Made by a program: the position numbers and the translations under genes. From [Phialemoniopsis] sp. UDSM-2020 (taxonomy: Eukaryota > Ascomycota > Sordariomycetes > Thyridiales > Thyridiaceae), in the NCBI GenBank assembly GCA_018873225.1, contig JAEILZ010000001.1:3782001-3846000 (forward strand): DNA of 64,000 nucleotides. Reading direction: 5' to 3'. Shown here one piece after another: positions 10,278-21,089 of this stretch. The stretch's first letter is position 1, and every line of letters begins with the position of its first letter. The notes under the pieces were generated by a model. The model made no database searches. It saw only the letters and a program-made list of their open reading frames with translations, and was not told the DNA's origin.

Positions 10278-12709
10278 CTAGAGCCCCGATGCCATGGAGT
10301 TGCCGCCCTCGCCGTCATCACCATCCCGAGACTCGTCCACGCCATGGAACGCATCGCCAAATGCAGAGTCTTCCATGTCCATGTTGAGATCCAGGTCGTC
10401 GCCACCCTCAAGGCCGCTACCATCGTAGCCAGCCAATGCGTCGCCAGCAGTGTCCAGGTCGCCCAGGGAGCTGAAGTCCACACCAGGCGTCGCGGCAGCA
10501 GATGTCACCTTGCTGGTAACGTCAGCTGCCGGAGGATTTGGCGTTGCAGCAGTCTCTGATGGTACGGGGGCTGCGGCTTGGACCTGCTCGATCTGTGGCT
10601 GGCCGCTGGGGACTTCGCTCGCGGGCTGGGGTGAGGGGCCAGGGGATACTCCGTCCTTAGGAACGACAACCCAGTCACCACTGTCTGTTCCCTGATCAGG
10701 AGCAGTCGTCAGTGCTGAGGTATCCTTGGGGGGCTCTGTGCCCTCCATGGTCACGTCGCCTGCTGCAACCTGCTCTGCCGGCTGCGTTGCTGGCTGTGGC
10801 GATGGGGCTCCCAAGTTAGCCGGTGTGCCCGCATTGGAGGCAACGGCGGACAGTTGCGGTTGTGGCGTCGGGAAATTGTTGATTGGGGTCGAGGTGGCGG
10901 AGAGACCAGTGTGCATCTGATCGAGCAATCCTGCCGCGGTGCCGCCCATGTCAACGTCAGAATCCCCTATCATGAGCCCACTACCTTGTGAGGGCGCCTG
11001 TGACGGTTGGCGTGACATCTCAGTCTCCGGCACTGCATCCGTAGGGTCACCTTCCGCCTTCGCTTCATCAGCGCTCGATTCGAGTACAGGCTGAGGCTCC
11101 GGTTCCGGCTCCGGTTCCGGCTCGGGCTCGGGCTCAGGCTCCTGATAGCCGCCGTCTTGCACTCGCCGGGCACCGTGAGAAACCTCGACCTTGCGATTCA
11201 GAGCGGTTTCGACATCACCAACGATCTCGTCAATCTTTCGGTGCTGTTTAGAGCCCCATCTGCCTGAGGCCTCGTCATTATCATCGTGCCTGCCTTCCAG
11301 TCTCCAAATTTCAGGACCTGTCTCTTGTACCGACACACGAAGCTCCTGCTCGGCATGCTTCAATAGAGAGTTTGTCTTGTACTTGGCTAGGCGCTTCGCA
11401 TGCTCGGCCTTCATCTCCTCGATCTCCGCGTTAGTAGAGTTGATCTTCTCTTCTACTCGCTTGCGGAAGTCATCGGCCAAACCGGCATCCAGATGGCCGA
11501 TGTAAGGCTTTTTGGGACCGGCACCTAACGCCTCTGTTCCCTGGGCCTCAAAAATACCCTCCGTCATCTGTGACAGCTCGCCCTTGAGGCCCAAGTTCAG
11601 GTCAGAGTGCTGTAGTTGCCCCATGCGGTAAGGGGACAGCAAGATCTCTTCCATCCATTCGTGATTCTGCTGGTATCGCATTAGCGACACCTCTCGAGGG
11701 GTCATGTGGTCGAAGATATCACCCCGAGAGGTGTCTTCATCGTCGTCATAGACACTGTCGATTGGCGGGCCTTGGCCCATGACTACGGCTTGCTGTGCTT
11801 GTGCAGCTGCTGCACCGTGTCTTGCGCGCTTGGACGGCGGAGCACCAGGACCGCCGGGATGGGGAGGGTATGCCATTTGTTGCGGTACGCCACGGGCGTT
11901 GGGCGGCATAGAGTAGACTGGGGGTGCCCTCGCTTCGCGGGGGAGGGGAATTTGGGGCCAGTTTACACGATCGGACAACATAAATTCCTTCCGTGCGATC
12001 TGACCAGCGCGCTGCAGCTGCATGCGCATCCCCATCAAACTTTGGATGCGGGGATCAAAGGGTATGTGGTTGACAGGCATTCGATCATTGTTGTTCTCAA
12101 TTGGGCCATAATGAACAATCCATAAGCTCGGATCGACCTGAGGCATATTCGCAGTGGGCACTTTCGGTGGCATCAGGCGGAATCGGCGGCGAGCATGGCC
12201 TGTAACTTGCTCACCTGGCCGATAGCCAGCCCGAGCGTAGTACATCTCTAGAATCTGTCCTTGTGTTAGCATCTTCGCTCGAGCATGCGGCGGGCAACGG
12301 GCGCGGCGCGGAATGGTGTTCGTGGACTTACAAGGCCATCACCAACGTTCTGGTGATAGTACGTTTCCTGTCCGGCCCAAATGTATCCATCGGTCGCAAA
12401 CTCCGTTCCCAATTTCTGCAATGGCTGCCATGTCAGGAAGATGGTGCCATCTTGGGGCGTGTCGAGGTAGGTCCAGAAAAAGGGTGCCGTATCCCGGGCG
12501 ATCTTGGGAGCTGACAGTAGCCATTTGGTGACTTCTGCAGTATCGACCCTTGGCATGAGAGGGTACCTGAAGGTATTGAGCAGGTGGACATGCGGGAGCT
12601 GTTTCGCGATGTACGTTAGTATCGGGTTGTTGACCGGGGACACGATGCCCGTATGGGTCCTTCAGCTTACCAGCTGCTCGTGCACGTTCTGGCTCGGATC
12701 GGCGGCCAT
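10278..12709 (-). CDS. SSR4: Ssr4-type subunit of SWI/SNF and RSC remodelers (former DUF1750)
   Basis: Predicted 760-aa nuclear protein of the fungal Ssr4 family, a subunit shared by SWI/SNF and RSC chromatin remodelers in fission yeast. Exons on the minus strand are 12709-12671, 12598-12332 and 12254-10278. The first encodes only 13 residues. For the second intron, the nearer AG (at 12261-12260) would shift the frame, so the acceptor ending at 12255 was chosen; this restores GDGL-ILEMYYARAGYRPGEQ. The conserved N-terminal domain (about 1-250) has VHLLNTFRYPLMPRV, FFWTYLDTPQDGTIFLTWQ and a DPSLWIVHYGP stretch. A second conserved block near residue 300 (EILLSPYRMGQLQHSDLNLG) precedes a coiled-coil segment. 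The C-terminal half is low-complexity, with a run of E-P dipeptides and an acidic end. Family assignment is from memory of the fold's sequence pattern. Confidence 0.72.
11091..11141 (-). repeat. Hexanucleotide repeat encoding (Glu-Pro)n in SSR4
   Basis: A run of about eight ggttcc/ggctcg-like hexamers encodes alternating Glu and Pro in the disordered C-terminal half of the Ssr4-like protein. Confidence 0.8.
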
Positions 12710-13258
12710 GACTGGCAATTGCGTCCTTCCGGATCCCGTCAGAGTTTATTCACTTTTGTCAATCGCAGGCGATGCGGCCTAGAACTTTTGGTGACGTGAT
12801 GCGTATCTGGAGACAGCTCGGCGTTCTGGCTGGAGGGGGGAGAGAGGCGCATGAAGGGAGGTTGCGCAGCAAGAGCCTCCTGTCGCGAAACCGAACTCGA
12901 CTTTTCGAATGCGCGCGTTGGGTGGCTGGTGGCTGGTGCGCTAACGCAGGTGCATCCCAGGCAGACTGTGGCTTGACATGTGATCACGTGATCCGATACC
13001 TCCCTTGAGCTCACCCGATCTGACAGGGGTTCATGTTCACTCTGTTTCCACCACCATCAGACGATTCCAAAATGGCAATCCAAAGAAATTACTACTTTGT
13101 TTAATTTTGTCATTCTGTATTGCATATTATTTGTGCCCGAGACGAGCTGGTATTCCTACTTATTTTTTGGCGAATCTACCGATATTCCATCCGTCCATAC
13201 CCATATGGAATCTAGAATCGCGCTCACAACACCCCACTAACTACTAACAGACACCATT
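12710..13258. promoter_or_regulatory. SSR4 promoter and GND1 3' end
   Basis: No gene seen. The 12-bp palindrome GATCACGTGATC at 12982-12993 lies about 275 nt upstream of the SSR4 start and contains the E-box TCACGTGA. The right part is AT-rich and probably holds the 3' UTR of the dehydrogenase gene. Confidence 0.5.
12982..12993. promoter_or_regulatory. Palindromic E-box GATCACGTGATC
   Basis: Perfect 12-bp inverted repeat around CACGTG, the core bound by bHLH factors of the Cbf1/Pho4/USF type. TCACGTGA is the Cbf1-like form. Function is inferred from the motif and its place upstream of SSR4. Confidence 0.45.
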
Positions 13259-15227
13259 TTATGCGGAGTAAGTGGAGGCAGAGACGTTACCGCCACGGCC
13301 GGTCCAGTTGACGTGGATGTCCTGGCCCTCGGGGTACTTCTCGTTGGCGTCCTCGGGCTTGATGCGGAAGGTGTGGGCACCGAAGTAATCACGCTGAGCC
13401 TGCAGCAGGTTGGCGGGCAGATCTTTGGTACGGTAGCCGTCGAACCATGACAGAGCAGTCGAGAAAGCAGGGGTCGGGATACCAAGAAGAGCCGACTTGG
13501 CAACGACGTCTCTCCAGCCGGGCTGGGCGTGGTGGATGGCCTTGTTGAAGAAGTCGTCGAACAGCAGGTTCTCCAGGTCGGGGTTCTTGCGGTAGGCGGC
13601 AGTGATGTCCTTCAGGAAGACGGAGCGGATGATGCAACCGCCGCGCCACATGAGGGCGATGGAGGGCTTGTTCAGCTTCCACTTGTACTCACGGGCAGCC
13701 TCCTGCATGAGCATGAAGCCCTGAGCGTACGAAATAATCTTGGAGGCATAGAGGGCCTGCTCCAGGTCCTCGAGGAACTGCTTCTTGTCGCCCTCGAAGG
13801 TGCTGGCACGGCCAACAAACTCGAGCTTGGTGGAGGCCTTGGTGCGCTCATCCTTGATGCTGGACAGGCAGCGAGCGAGAACGGCCTCGGCAATGAGGGT
13901 AACGGGCATGCCCAGGTCCAGGGCGTTGACGGCAGTCCACTTGCCGGTACCCTTCTGACCAGCCTTGTCAAGGATCTTCTCGACCAGGGGCTTTCCATCA
14001 TCGTCGTTGAAGTACATGATGTCGCGGGTGATCTCGATCAGGAACGAGTCCAAGACACCCTTGTTCCACTGGGTGAAGACGTCGCCCATCTCCTTGTTGG
14101 ACATGCCCAGACCGCGCTTCATGATGTCGTAGGCCTGTTTTGTCAAACGTCAGCATCAAAACCCCCAGCAAAGACCTACACTGGGCAGTTGGATTGACGT
14201 ACCTCGCAGATCAGCTGCATGTCACCGTACTCGATACCGTTGTGAACCATCTTGACGTAGTGACCAGCACCCTCGTCGCCGACCCACTCACAGCAGGGCT
14301 CGTTGTCGCTCTTGGCGGCAATGCTCTGGAAGATGTCCTTGATGTGAGGCCAAGCCTCCTCCTGGCCACCGGGCATCATGGAGGGGCCGTAGCGGGCACC
14401 CTCCTCACCACCCGAGACACCGGAGCCGACAAAGTTCAGGCCCTTGGAGGCCAGGTACTGGGTCCTCCGGTTGGAGTCGGGGAAGTGGGAGTTACCGCCA
14501 TCGATGATGATATCGCCCTTCTCAAGCAGGGGCAGCAGAGTCTCGATCCAGTCGTCGACAGCCTTGCCAGCCTGGACAAGGAGCATGACGCGGCGCGGCT
14601 TCTTGAGCTTGGAGACGAACTCCTCGGTGGAGTGGGCGCCGACGATGGACTTGCCCTTGGCCTCGTTGGCGAGGAAGCGGTCGACCTTGGAAACGGTACG
14701 GTTGAAGGCGCAGATGGTGAAACCGTGGTCGGCCATATTGAGGATCAGGTTTTGACCCCTACACATCCATTGGTAAGCATCTCGACCAATCCGGGAGATC
14801 CGGAAAGGGGGAGGATCGGGGGGACTTACATGACGGCCAGGCCAATGAGGCCGAGATCAGCACTTCCGAGATTGTCAGCATTATCTTGACCTCGTCCTGA
14901 AGACGTGTGTAAAGTGTGGTTCTGTGGTGTCGGGGACGAGGACGTGGATGTGGTGGTTGCCCCGCCAAGCCTTATGTTGGCCAGACGAGCGCTGGTACAG
15001 CACTCAGCAGGCGTGCGACAGATGGGTAAAGCAGGTTCGCGTTGAAGCGCAAGGCAGTTGCAGTGTGATTTCAAGTGCAGAGGTGCCAACGACAGCCAGC
15101 AGGTCGAAAGAATCGGCACAGCAGAGCAGTCGAGACGGAGAGTGTGTTTTGCGCCGCATTGGCTCTATAGCGAAATCGCGCGAGCATGGCGGGGGAGGGG
15201 TAAAATGACTTACGTAGGGCCAGACAT
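13259..15227 (-). CDS. GND1: 6-phosphogluconate dehydrogenase, decarboxylating
   Basis: Third enzyme of the oxidative pentose phosphate pathway: 6-phosphogluconate plus NADP+ to ribulose 5-phosphate, CO2 and NADPH, in the cytosol. Minus-strand exons are 15227-15214, 14862-14830, 14758-14203 and 14134-13259, giving 492 aa, the usual family length. The start rests on a 14-nt coding exon (M-S-G-P-T split) and a 33-nt second exon that rebuild [18 protein letters not shown], the dinucleotide-binding motif. Other family marks are [47 protein letters not shown] and the [12 protein letters not shown] signature. The first intron is long (351 nt) and ends just after a ctgac branch site. The enzyme is a main NADPH source. 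The RBM42-like gene starts 2.2 kb away on the other strand. Confidence 0.95.
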
Positions 15228-17464
15228 GACGACTGATTGTAATGGGTGGATGGGAGAAACTGAGCTTTGGTTCTGTTCAAGACAATCAAAAATGTCTGGA
15301 ACTTTCAAAACAGAGTGAGGTAATTGAGGAGGAGAGTGTTTTTGTTTGGGAGGGATGAGAAGAAAAAAGACTACCAGAGTATTTCTATGGGGGGCAAGTG
15401 GGATGGGATATAGTTGACTGGGATGCACAGTCGATTTCGCGCCAGATAAGAAGCTACTTTAACTCTAGCGATGAAAAATGATGAAATGGACAAGCTGCGG
15501 CTAATTCGACGACCACAATGGCGGCGGGGCACTTCTTACTCATAGCAATCCGTCAAGACACTACATCTCCACAAGTCGTCGTGACCTTTATTGGACCGCC
15601 TAGTAACCTTGACGACGCCAGTGTAGGTAGTCCGTATGGCGCATGGGGGACGAGGAGGCTCCTCCGTCCTCCGTATGGGTAAGGATACTTTCTTCTTCAC
15701 TTTGTGACAAGAGGCTGTTTGGGAGTGGCCCGACTTCGTATCATGTAGGTGCTTAACTTGCCTATTCCGGGCCTCCCCTAATACCAGGACCAGGTCAAGG
15801 AGCAAGCTTCATCCCACCACTATCGTCCCGGGCCAAGCAAGCCCAACCATTCATGTTACCAATATCATGGTTGAAGCCACACCAATGGCCAGACAGACAT
15901 CCTGGCGTGCGCGCGCGCCATCATCGGCCCGGCCTAGTAGGTATCGGTGCGAGTGTCCGGAGTGCATGGAGTATTTTCCGGACAACCCCTACGAATCCGC
16001 ATCTGCATTGTTTTCACCCAGTCACTCATCCGGCTACTAATATCCCATTGGCTGCTGGGCCTTCCAAGAAGCCCAAGCTCCGACTCGCGGAGCCACTCCG
16101 TCAGAGTTTCACACGCCTCGACCTGTCCGAGGCAAGGGGACGCAAGGCTAGACTGTGTTTCATTGAACCCTTAAAACCCCCCATGTCAGGATTCATTCGT
16201 CCCTGTTTCGCAAGTGCGGTGCGGTGGTGCCAGAATATGCCGCGCGGGATTATCTCCCGAAAAGCCTTGGGAAGCAGGCAGTGGACCGGGAAATCTGCAG
16301 TCTCAGCCATATTGACTTATAAGCAGCCTGGGTGAAAGAGCCTGACGAAAAGGAAAGGCTATCCACTTCTCCGCCAAGACCATTCGCCAAACGCTTTGCT
16401 CCAACGAGAAAAACCGCTCAAGGTGATCATTCCCCAACGTCCACCCTAGTAGGAGCATCTCAGAAATCAACCATGATAGGGGCACTACTATGTTTGTGTC
16501 CTTCCTTGGAGGAGCTTCAGGCGCCATTCTTACATAGCCCATATCATGCAGTCCTACGCAGTGCACCCTGTAGACGAAGAAGGCAACAGAGGTTGCACCA
16601 GACGGAACCCCGATGTCCCCATCTCCCCGTCGTTCCGACCGAGATCCAGACTCCACCCGGACGGCTGAATTTCAAAGCGGCCTGAAGAATGGACTGGCCA
16701 ATTTATGGTCCACCAGTCCGTCCGCTCAACAAAAAAAGCCGCAAATCGTAAGCTCTTAGCCCAATGCTCCGGAAGCGGCGATGTTTTGGGGGTTCCGTGG
16801 GGGTTCACATTCTATGATGAGAAGAAAGCTATGTGCAAGGCGAGAGGCAAGCATAGATAGTATTCTTCATGATAACATTATGCCAGAGCAGAAGCGATTT
16901 ACATGCAGGGCAAGAGATTGTTCCAAACACCCATCAAAAAGATGCTTCATGTTTGGACAAGACATGCAGCCGGGGCAGTCAGGCCGGTTCAGTTTCAAGG
17001 CTTTCGCACTTCTCTCCGTGTATCAAGATTGCGCACGGAAAGATGCCGATTATCCTATATGCCTGTCATCTGAGTGTTTGTTCGTGTCTCTATGTTCGAC
17101 GTCGAAGAAGCCCTGCTAGGGGGTACCTAGGTACCTCTAATGAACTACCAGCTCTGTGGACCGACCCAGCGCACAGACCAACCCTTTGCCTGTGCTTGCG
17201 CCACTCTTCTAGAAAGATCGTCTTTCGTGCAGCCACAGGCAAAGGTGTCGACCCATCGTCAACACCCAGCCCAACAGTGGCATCACCGCAACAACACCTA
17301 CTACCAGTTTTAGTAGTCAGTAGCAGAGCTTTCGATCGCAAGACAGAGCGGTGATATTGGGAATCTTTTCTGGACCCCTGAGAAGACTCACAGGTACGTG
17401 ATTCTATCACATCACCACCCGAAACCAGTCCTATCTTTTTTTGGGAGGTGCATCGAAATTCATC
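15228..17464. other. Long divergent intergenic region (GND1 / RBM42-like)
   Basis: About 2.2 kb without a supportable gene. Open frames near 15853-16335 and 16869-17354 have no recognisable domain and poor composition. The 14-bp palindrome GGTACCTAGGTACC lies at 17122-17135. The right end is the pyrimidine-containing leader of the plus-strand gene, and long 5' UTRs or a non-coding RNA are possible. Confidence 0.5.
17122..17135. repeat. Palindrome GGTACCTAGGTACC
   Basis: Perfect 14-bp inverted repeat. A related ctacctactaggtacc string occurs at about 26703-26719. Such TACCTAGGTA strings are frequent between genes in Sordariomycetes as I recall. Their function is not known to me. Confidence 0.55.
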
Positions 17465-18661
17465 ATGTCGTATCCCGGCCCTCCAGGTGTCAACTCGTCG
17501 CACCCTTCTCTACCGCCGCGTCCTCCGCCGGGGACCGCATCGAAGCCGAAGTTCTCATCCACATTCTCCTCTTCGGCGGCTCCCACCACCTACGGCCCAA
17601 GCGCGCCCACCACCACCTCTTCATACCCCTCCGCCTCCACCTACTCGAGCGCCGCGCCCACCAGCTATGGCGCCGCTCCTACTCGCTATGGCGCGTCCCA
17701 ACCCGCCTCATCCTACAACTACTCGCGGCAAACGCCCGTGAGCGGAAGTGGCAGCAGCAGTTATTCGCAACCCACCACATCATACGGCTACGGCGGCCAA
17801 GGATATGGCGCCCAGCAGTCGCAAACCACATACGGCGCCTCCCAGTCGTCCTATGGCGCACCGCCGCAGATTCGCAATCCGTTCCCCGCCCCTGGAGCAG
17901 CCACCCAAGGCGACGACTACGACCCCGACATGGCTGCGCAGATTGCTCAGTGGCAGAGCGCATACATTCCCAAAGACCAGCAAGAGGCCGCAGCGGCAGC
18001 CGCCGCCGCCGACCCTAGAGGGAGCCGAGCAGCAGGTGTTGCAGGATACCCGTCTGGTGTGACGGGCGCTGAGAGCGCAACCGACACAGCAGCGGCGGCC
18101 GCGGCCGGCGCAGCAGCCGCTGGCGGTCAGCCAGGCGAGAGGAAGAAGACAGTCTACCGCCAGGGCGGCGGCAAATCGTGGGCCGACGACAGCCTACTCG
18201 AGTGGGACCCGAGCCACCTGCGGCTCTTCGTCGGCAACCTCGCGGGAGAGACGACGGACGAGTCCCTGCTCAAGGCCTTCTCGCGGTGGAAGTCGGTGCA
18301 GAAGGCCAAGGTCGTCCGCGACGGGCGCACCTCCAAGTCGCGCGGCTTCGGCTTCGTCAGCTTCAGCGACCCGGACGACTTCTTCCAGGCCGCCAAGGAG
18401 ATGAACGGCAAGTACATCCAGAGCCACCCCGTCACCGTCACCAAGGCCAAGACGGAGATCCGCGTCTCCAACATCAAGGACGATAAGAGGAACAAAAAGA
18501 ACGACAGGAACAAGAAGAACAAGGGCGGTAATCGCGGAGGTAGCGGTAGTGGCAGCGGGGCGTCGACGCCGCTGGGATATGAGCCGCATCTGGGTCCTGC
18601 GGGAGGCGGCGTGGTGAAGAGCGGCCAGAAGACCAAGGGTGGTCTGAAGCTGCTCGGATAA
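17465..18661 (+). CDS. RBM42-like RNA-binding protein
   Basis: Intronless 398-aa protein with one RNA-recognition motif at about residues 251-330. RNP2 is LRLFVGNLAGE and RNP1 is SRGFGFVSF. The start is the ATG at 17465; the frame is open further upstream only from a TTG. The N-terminal two thirds is low-complexity, rich in Pro, Ser, Thr, Tyr, Gln and Ala, with S-Y-G-type repeats and a poly-Ala block. The segment just before the RRM (KKTVYRQGGGKSWADDSLLEWDP) and the SHPVTVTKAKTEIRVSNIKDD end of the RRM match the RBM42 family, where RRM boundaries are highly conserved from fungi to humans. A Lys/Asn/Gly-rich tail follows. RBM42 proteins bind mRNA and associate with the spliceosome. The Tyr/Gln-rich N-terminus could drive condensation, which is inference. 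Confidence 0.85.
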   Translation: MSYPGPPGVNSSHPSLPPRPPPGTASKPKFSSTFSSSAAPTTYGPSAPTTTSSYPSASTYSSAAPTSYGAAPTRYGASQPASSYNYSRQTPVSGSGSSSYSQPTTSYGYGGQGYGAQQSQTTYGASQSSYGAPPQIRNPFPAPGAATQGDDYDPDMAAQIAQWQSAYIPKDQQEAAAAAAAADPRGSRAAGVAGYPSGVTGAESATDTAAAAAAGAAAAGGQPGERKKTVYRQGGGKSWADDSLLEWDPSHLRLFVGNLAGETTDESLLKAFSRWKSVQKAKVVRDGRTSKSRGFGFVSFSDPDDFFQAAKEMNGKYIQSHPVTVTKAKTEIRVSNIKDDKRNKKNDRNKKNKGGNRGGSGSGSGASTPLGYEPHLGPAGGGVVKSGQKTKGGLKLLG

Positions 18662-19151
18662 AGGTTACGATCTTGGACCAGCCTCGCTCAAGGCGATCAT
18701 CACGCGTGGCGTTAAGGTGGCATGGTAGCCAGCCCGAGTAGGCACTGTAATGGCACTGGCGTCGAGAATAACAACCATGTTGGATGCTTTGTGGACAAGG
18801 ATTCGCGCAAGCAGTAGTTTACTGTCAGACATGCTTCTCTTGCGAACAGCTATTATAGCCTAGATGTAATAAACAAAACCAAAATACTGATGATAACGTT
18901 ACAGAGCCGTGCTGCCCACCCCAGCGGCAGTCAAATGTTCTTTTCTAAACCTCAAATGCTCCTATATGGGTAAAGGGAAAAAGCTCTTATGCGCTTTGTG
19001 TTGAGACTGTCGTAGTCGAGTGGTTTACAAATCAAGGAAATTATGCCCAGGCGAGGTATCTCGTAATAGTTTTAGTTCAGAAAAGGGAAATGGGGAATGT
19101 ACTTCATGTCGTGATGCGATGCTATATGACGGAACAGCAAAAGCTGCGCAA
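18662..19151. other. Convergent 3' region (RBM42-like / transporter)
   Basis: AT-richer 3' ends of two converging genes. An AATAAA at 18868-18873 is a plausible polyadenylation signal for the plus-strand gene. No reading frame of note. Confidence 0.5.
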
Positions 19152-21089
19152 CTAGTCCTCCCGTTCTGACCGATGCTCCGGCCTCGTGTCGGGCAGCTCG
19201 GGCATGGGAATAATGTCCCCATCGGCCGTGACGTGGCTGTCTTCGAGATCGGCGCTTTTGCGCGCCAGGAGCCCCGCATCCTCGCCGTCGGCGTCGTTCT
19301 CACCGTCGCTGCCGCTGCCGCTCGATGACGAGTTGCTGGCGTCAGCCCCGGCTGGCATGTGGCCCTTGTGGGCGTCGATCTGGGCCTCGGCGCGCATGTT
19401 TGTGATCTTAATGTAGTTGTAGGCGCCGATGGCGACCATGGTGATGAGCAGACCCGAAATGTTGATCGGGGTCAGCGTGTCGTTGAAGACGAGGGCGGCG
19501 GCCGAGATGGTCACGACCTCCTTGAAGATGCCGGCGATGGATAGGGTGACGACCGAGGTGCGCTTCAGCAGGGCGAACTCGGAGGCCGTCATGAGGAAGG
19601 CGATGGTGCCGGGGAAGATGATGAGGCAGGGCGTCAACAGGGCGCCCCAGGACTCGTGCAAGTCCTTGAGGGCGACGAGCAGCTCCGAGAAACCCTCCAC
19701 GGGAATGGCGATGCAGGTGAGGGTGAGGAACATGATAGGCGCGAGGAAGAAGATGCTCGAGAAGGGATTGGAGGTTGCCGGGTTGCGCAAGAGGAGAATC
19801 TGCGTAAGGCCCCAGCGGAAGCCTGAGAAGAAAGCTGCCGATATAACGAGGAGGAAGCCCCCGAGCTTGAACTCGACCTCGCCTGCCACCATCATGATGA
19901 CGCCTATCGTCATGGTTCCAATAATGGCGACAAGCCGCCACGTAGGCGTTTCTAGTTTGAAAAGGAAGGCGAATATAAGAACGAATGCTAGTGCTGAAGA
20001 TTTGCACATGGCTGTCATATGGCTGTTAGCATCCCCCTTCGATGTAAGAACCATGGCATGCAACTTACTGTAAAAGGTCAGAGTAATGAATTTGAGTGAC
20101 GTGTTGCCGAGACCAATGTCAAGCCCAGTTGCCGCACCGCAGGGGCCGATTCTCGTCAGATAGAACATCTTGGTCATGAGTGGGCCTTCACGCTCGTTCT
20201 CATGTCTTGACTGCCCCTGGTTTGAGATGTGGCCGTACGCCGGATGCTGAGGTCTAAACCTCGGAAAGAAGAACAGCACGATGCCAGCCAAAGTGAACTG
20301 TACCAGCATGTGGACTGCGGTTGTGAACATAGGGAAAGGAAAGTTCAGTTTGTCACCTCCGAACATCCATTTGTTGTACTGTGGAACAGGTTAGTACGCC
20401 AGACTCAAACGTTGTCGCTGGACGACGGGGGACCTTACCAATGATATTGATAGGGAAAATAGATACCACAAGCCGATGAGAGCCCCATTGATGAGCAGAT
20501 TCTTGACGACATTCTGGTCTGCTTCTCTCTTCTCGTCCTGTGTGATGTTTTCCCGGATAATCCTGTTATCCAGTCGGGTATTTCTCCTCTTCTTCTTCTC
20601 TTTCCGTCGCTTGTCTTTGTGCGTCAACCCGGTCTCCTCGTCGTCGTGAAGGTCTTCGTCGGAAACGCTCTCCTCTCCTCGATCCGTCTGGAACCCCCAC
20701 GGGTCGTCCGCCTCCTCGGATATCTTGGGCTCTTCCTGCAAGCCGCCCTGACTCAAGACCGACTGCCCGCGTGGGCGGGTGGTACGGGCAGACCCGTTCG
20801 CCGGGCTCATGAGGCTGCTCCGCCGCCGGCGGTGGCCAGCCGGAACGATTGGCTCCATCTCTATGCCGTCGTTGTGCTGCAGTTTGGCGCCCGAGGACTC
20901 TGCATGTGCCGAACTGCCGGAACGGGCGCCCGGCGCAGCAAATGTGTCAAGACGGGTTGCCGACGAGGGAGTCGCGTGTGCGGAGGAGGCGGAAGGGGAG
21001 GCAGAGTTGGAGGAATCGAGGGTGACAGATCGCGTGTCGAGGGGATGGAGAGAGGGATGGGAATTCGGGGGTGGAATGGGAGATGGCAT
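19152..21089 (-). CDS. SLC35C2/TPT-family nucleotide-sugar or phosphate transporter
   Basis: Predicted 606-aa Golgi or ER transporter of the drug/metabolite superfamily (triose-phosphate translocator domain), closest in pattern to SLC35C2 and yeast Ymd8-like proteins. Minus-strand exons are 21089-20439, 20378-20069 and 20011-19152. The first 185 residues are cytosolic and disordered, Ser/Pro-rich then acidic and Lys-rich (KDKRRKEKKKRR). The first membrane segment follows (NLLINGALIGLWYLFSLSISL), then YNKWMFGG after the splice, a family mark. TGLDIGLGNTSLKFITLTFYTMCKSS across the second splice is the strongest family signature. About ten membrane segments follow, ending in ISGLLITMVAIGAYNY and a hydrophilic Ser/Asp-rich tail. 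The substrate cannot be read from sequence. The GH15 gene is divergent, 1.57 kb away. Confidence 0.85.

Noticed and set aside
12255..12272. In-frame ATG at 12272 as the start of the Ssr4-like protein
   Set aside because: That ATG lies inside an intron (gatgctaacac branch region). The upstream exons encode the conserved N-terminal domain.
14826..15119. Start of 6-phosphogluconate dehydrogenase at 15119
   Set aside because: It would add about 80 residues unlike any family member. The spliced start [17 protein letters not shown] matches the family exactly.
19005..19090. Ser/Leu-type tRNA (tagtcgagtggttt resembles an A box)
   Set aside because: No B box follows within the expected distance and the ends do not pair.
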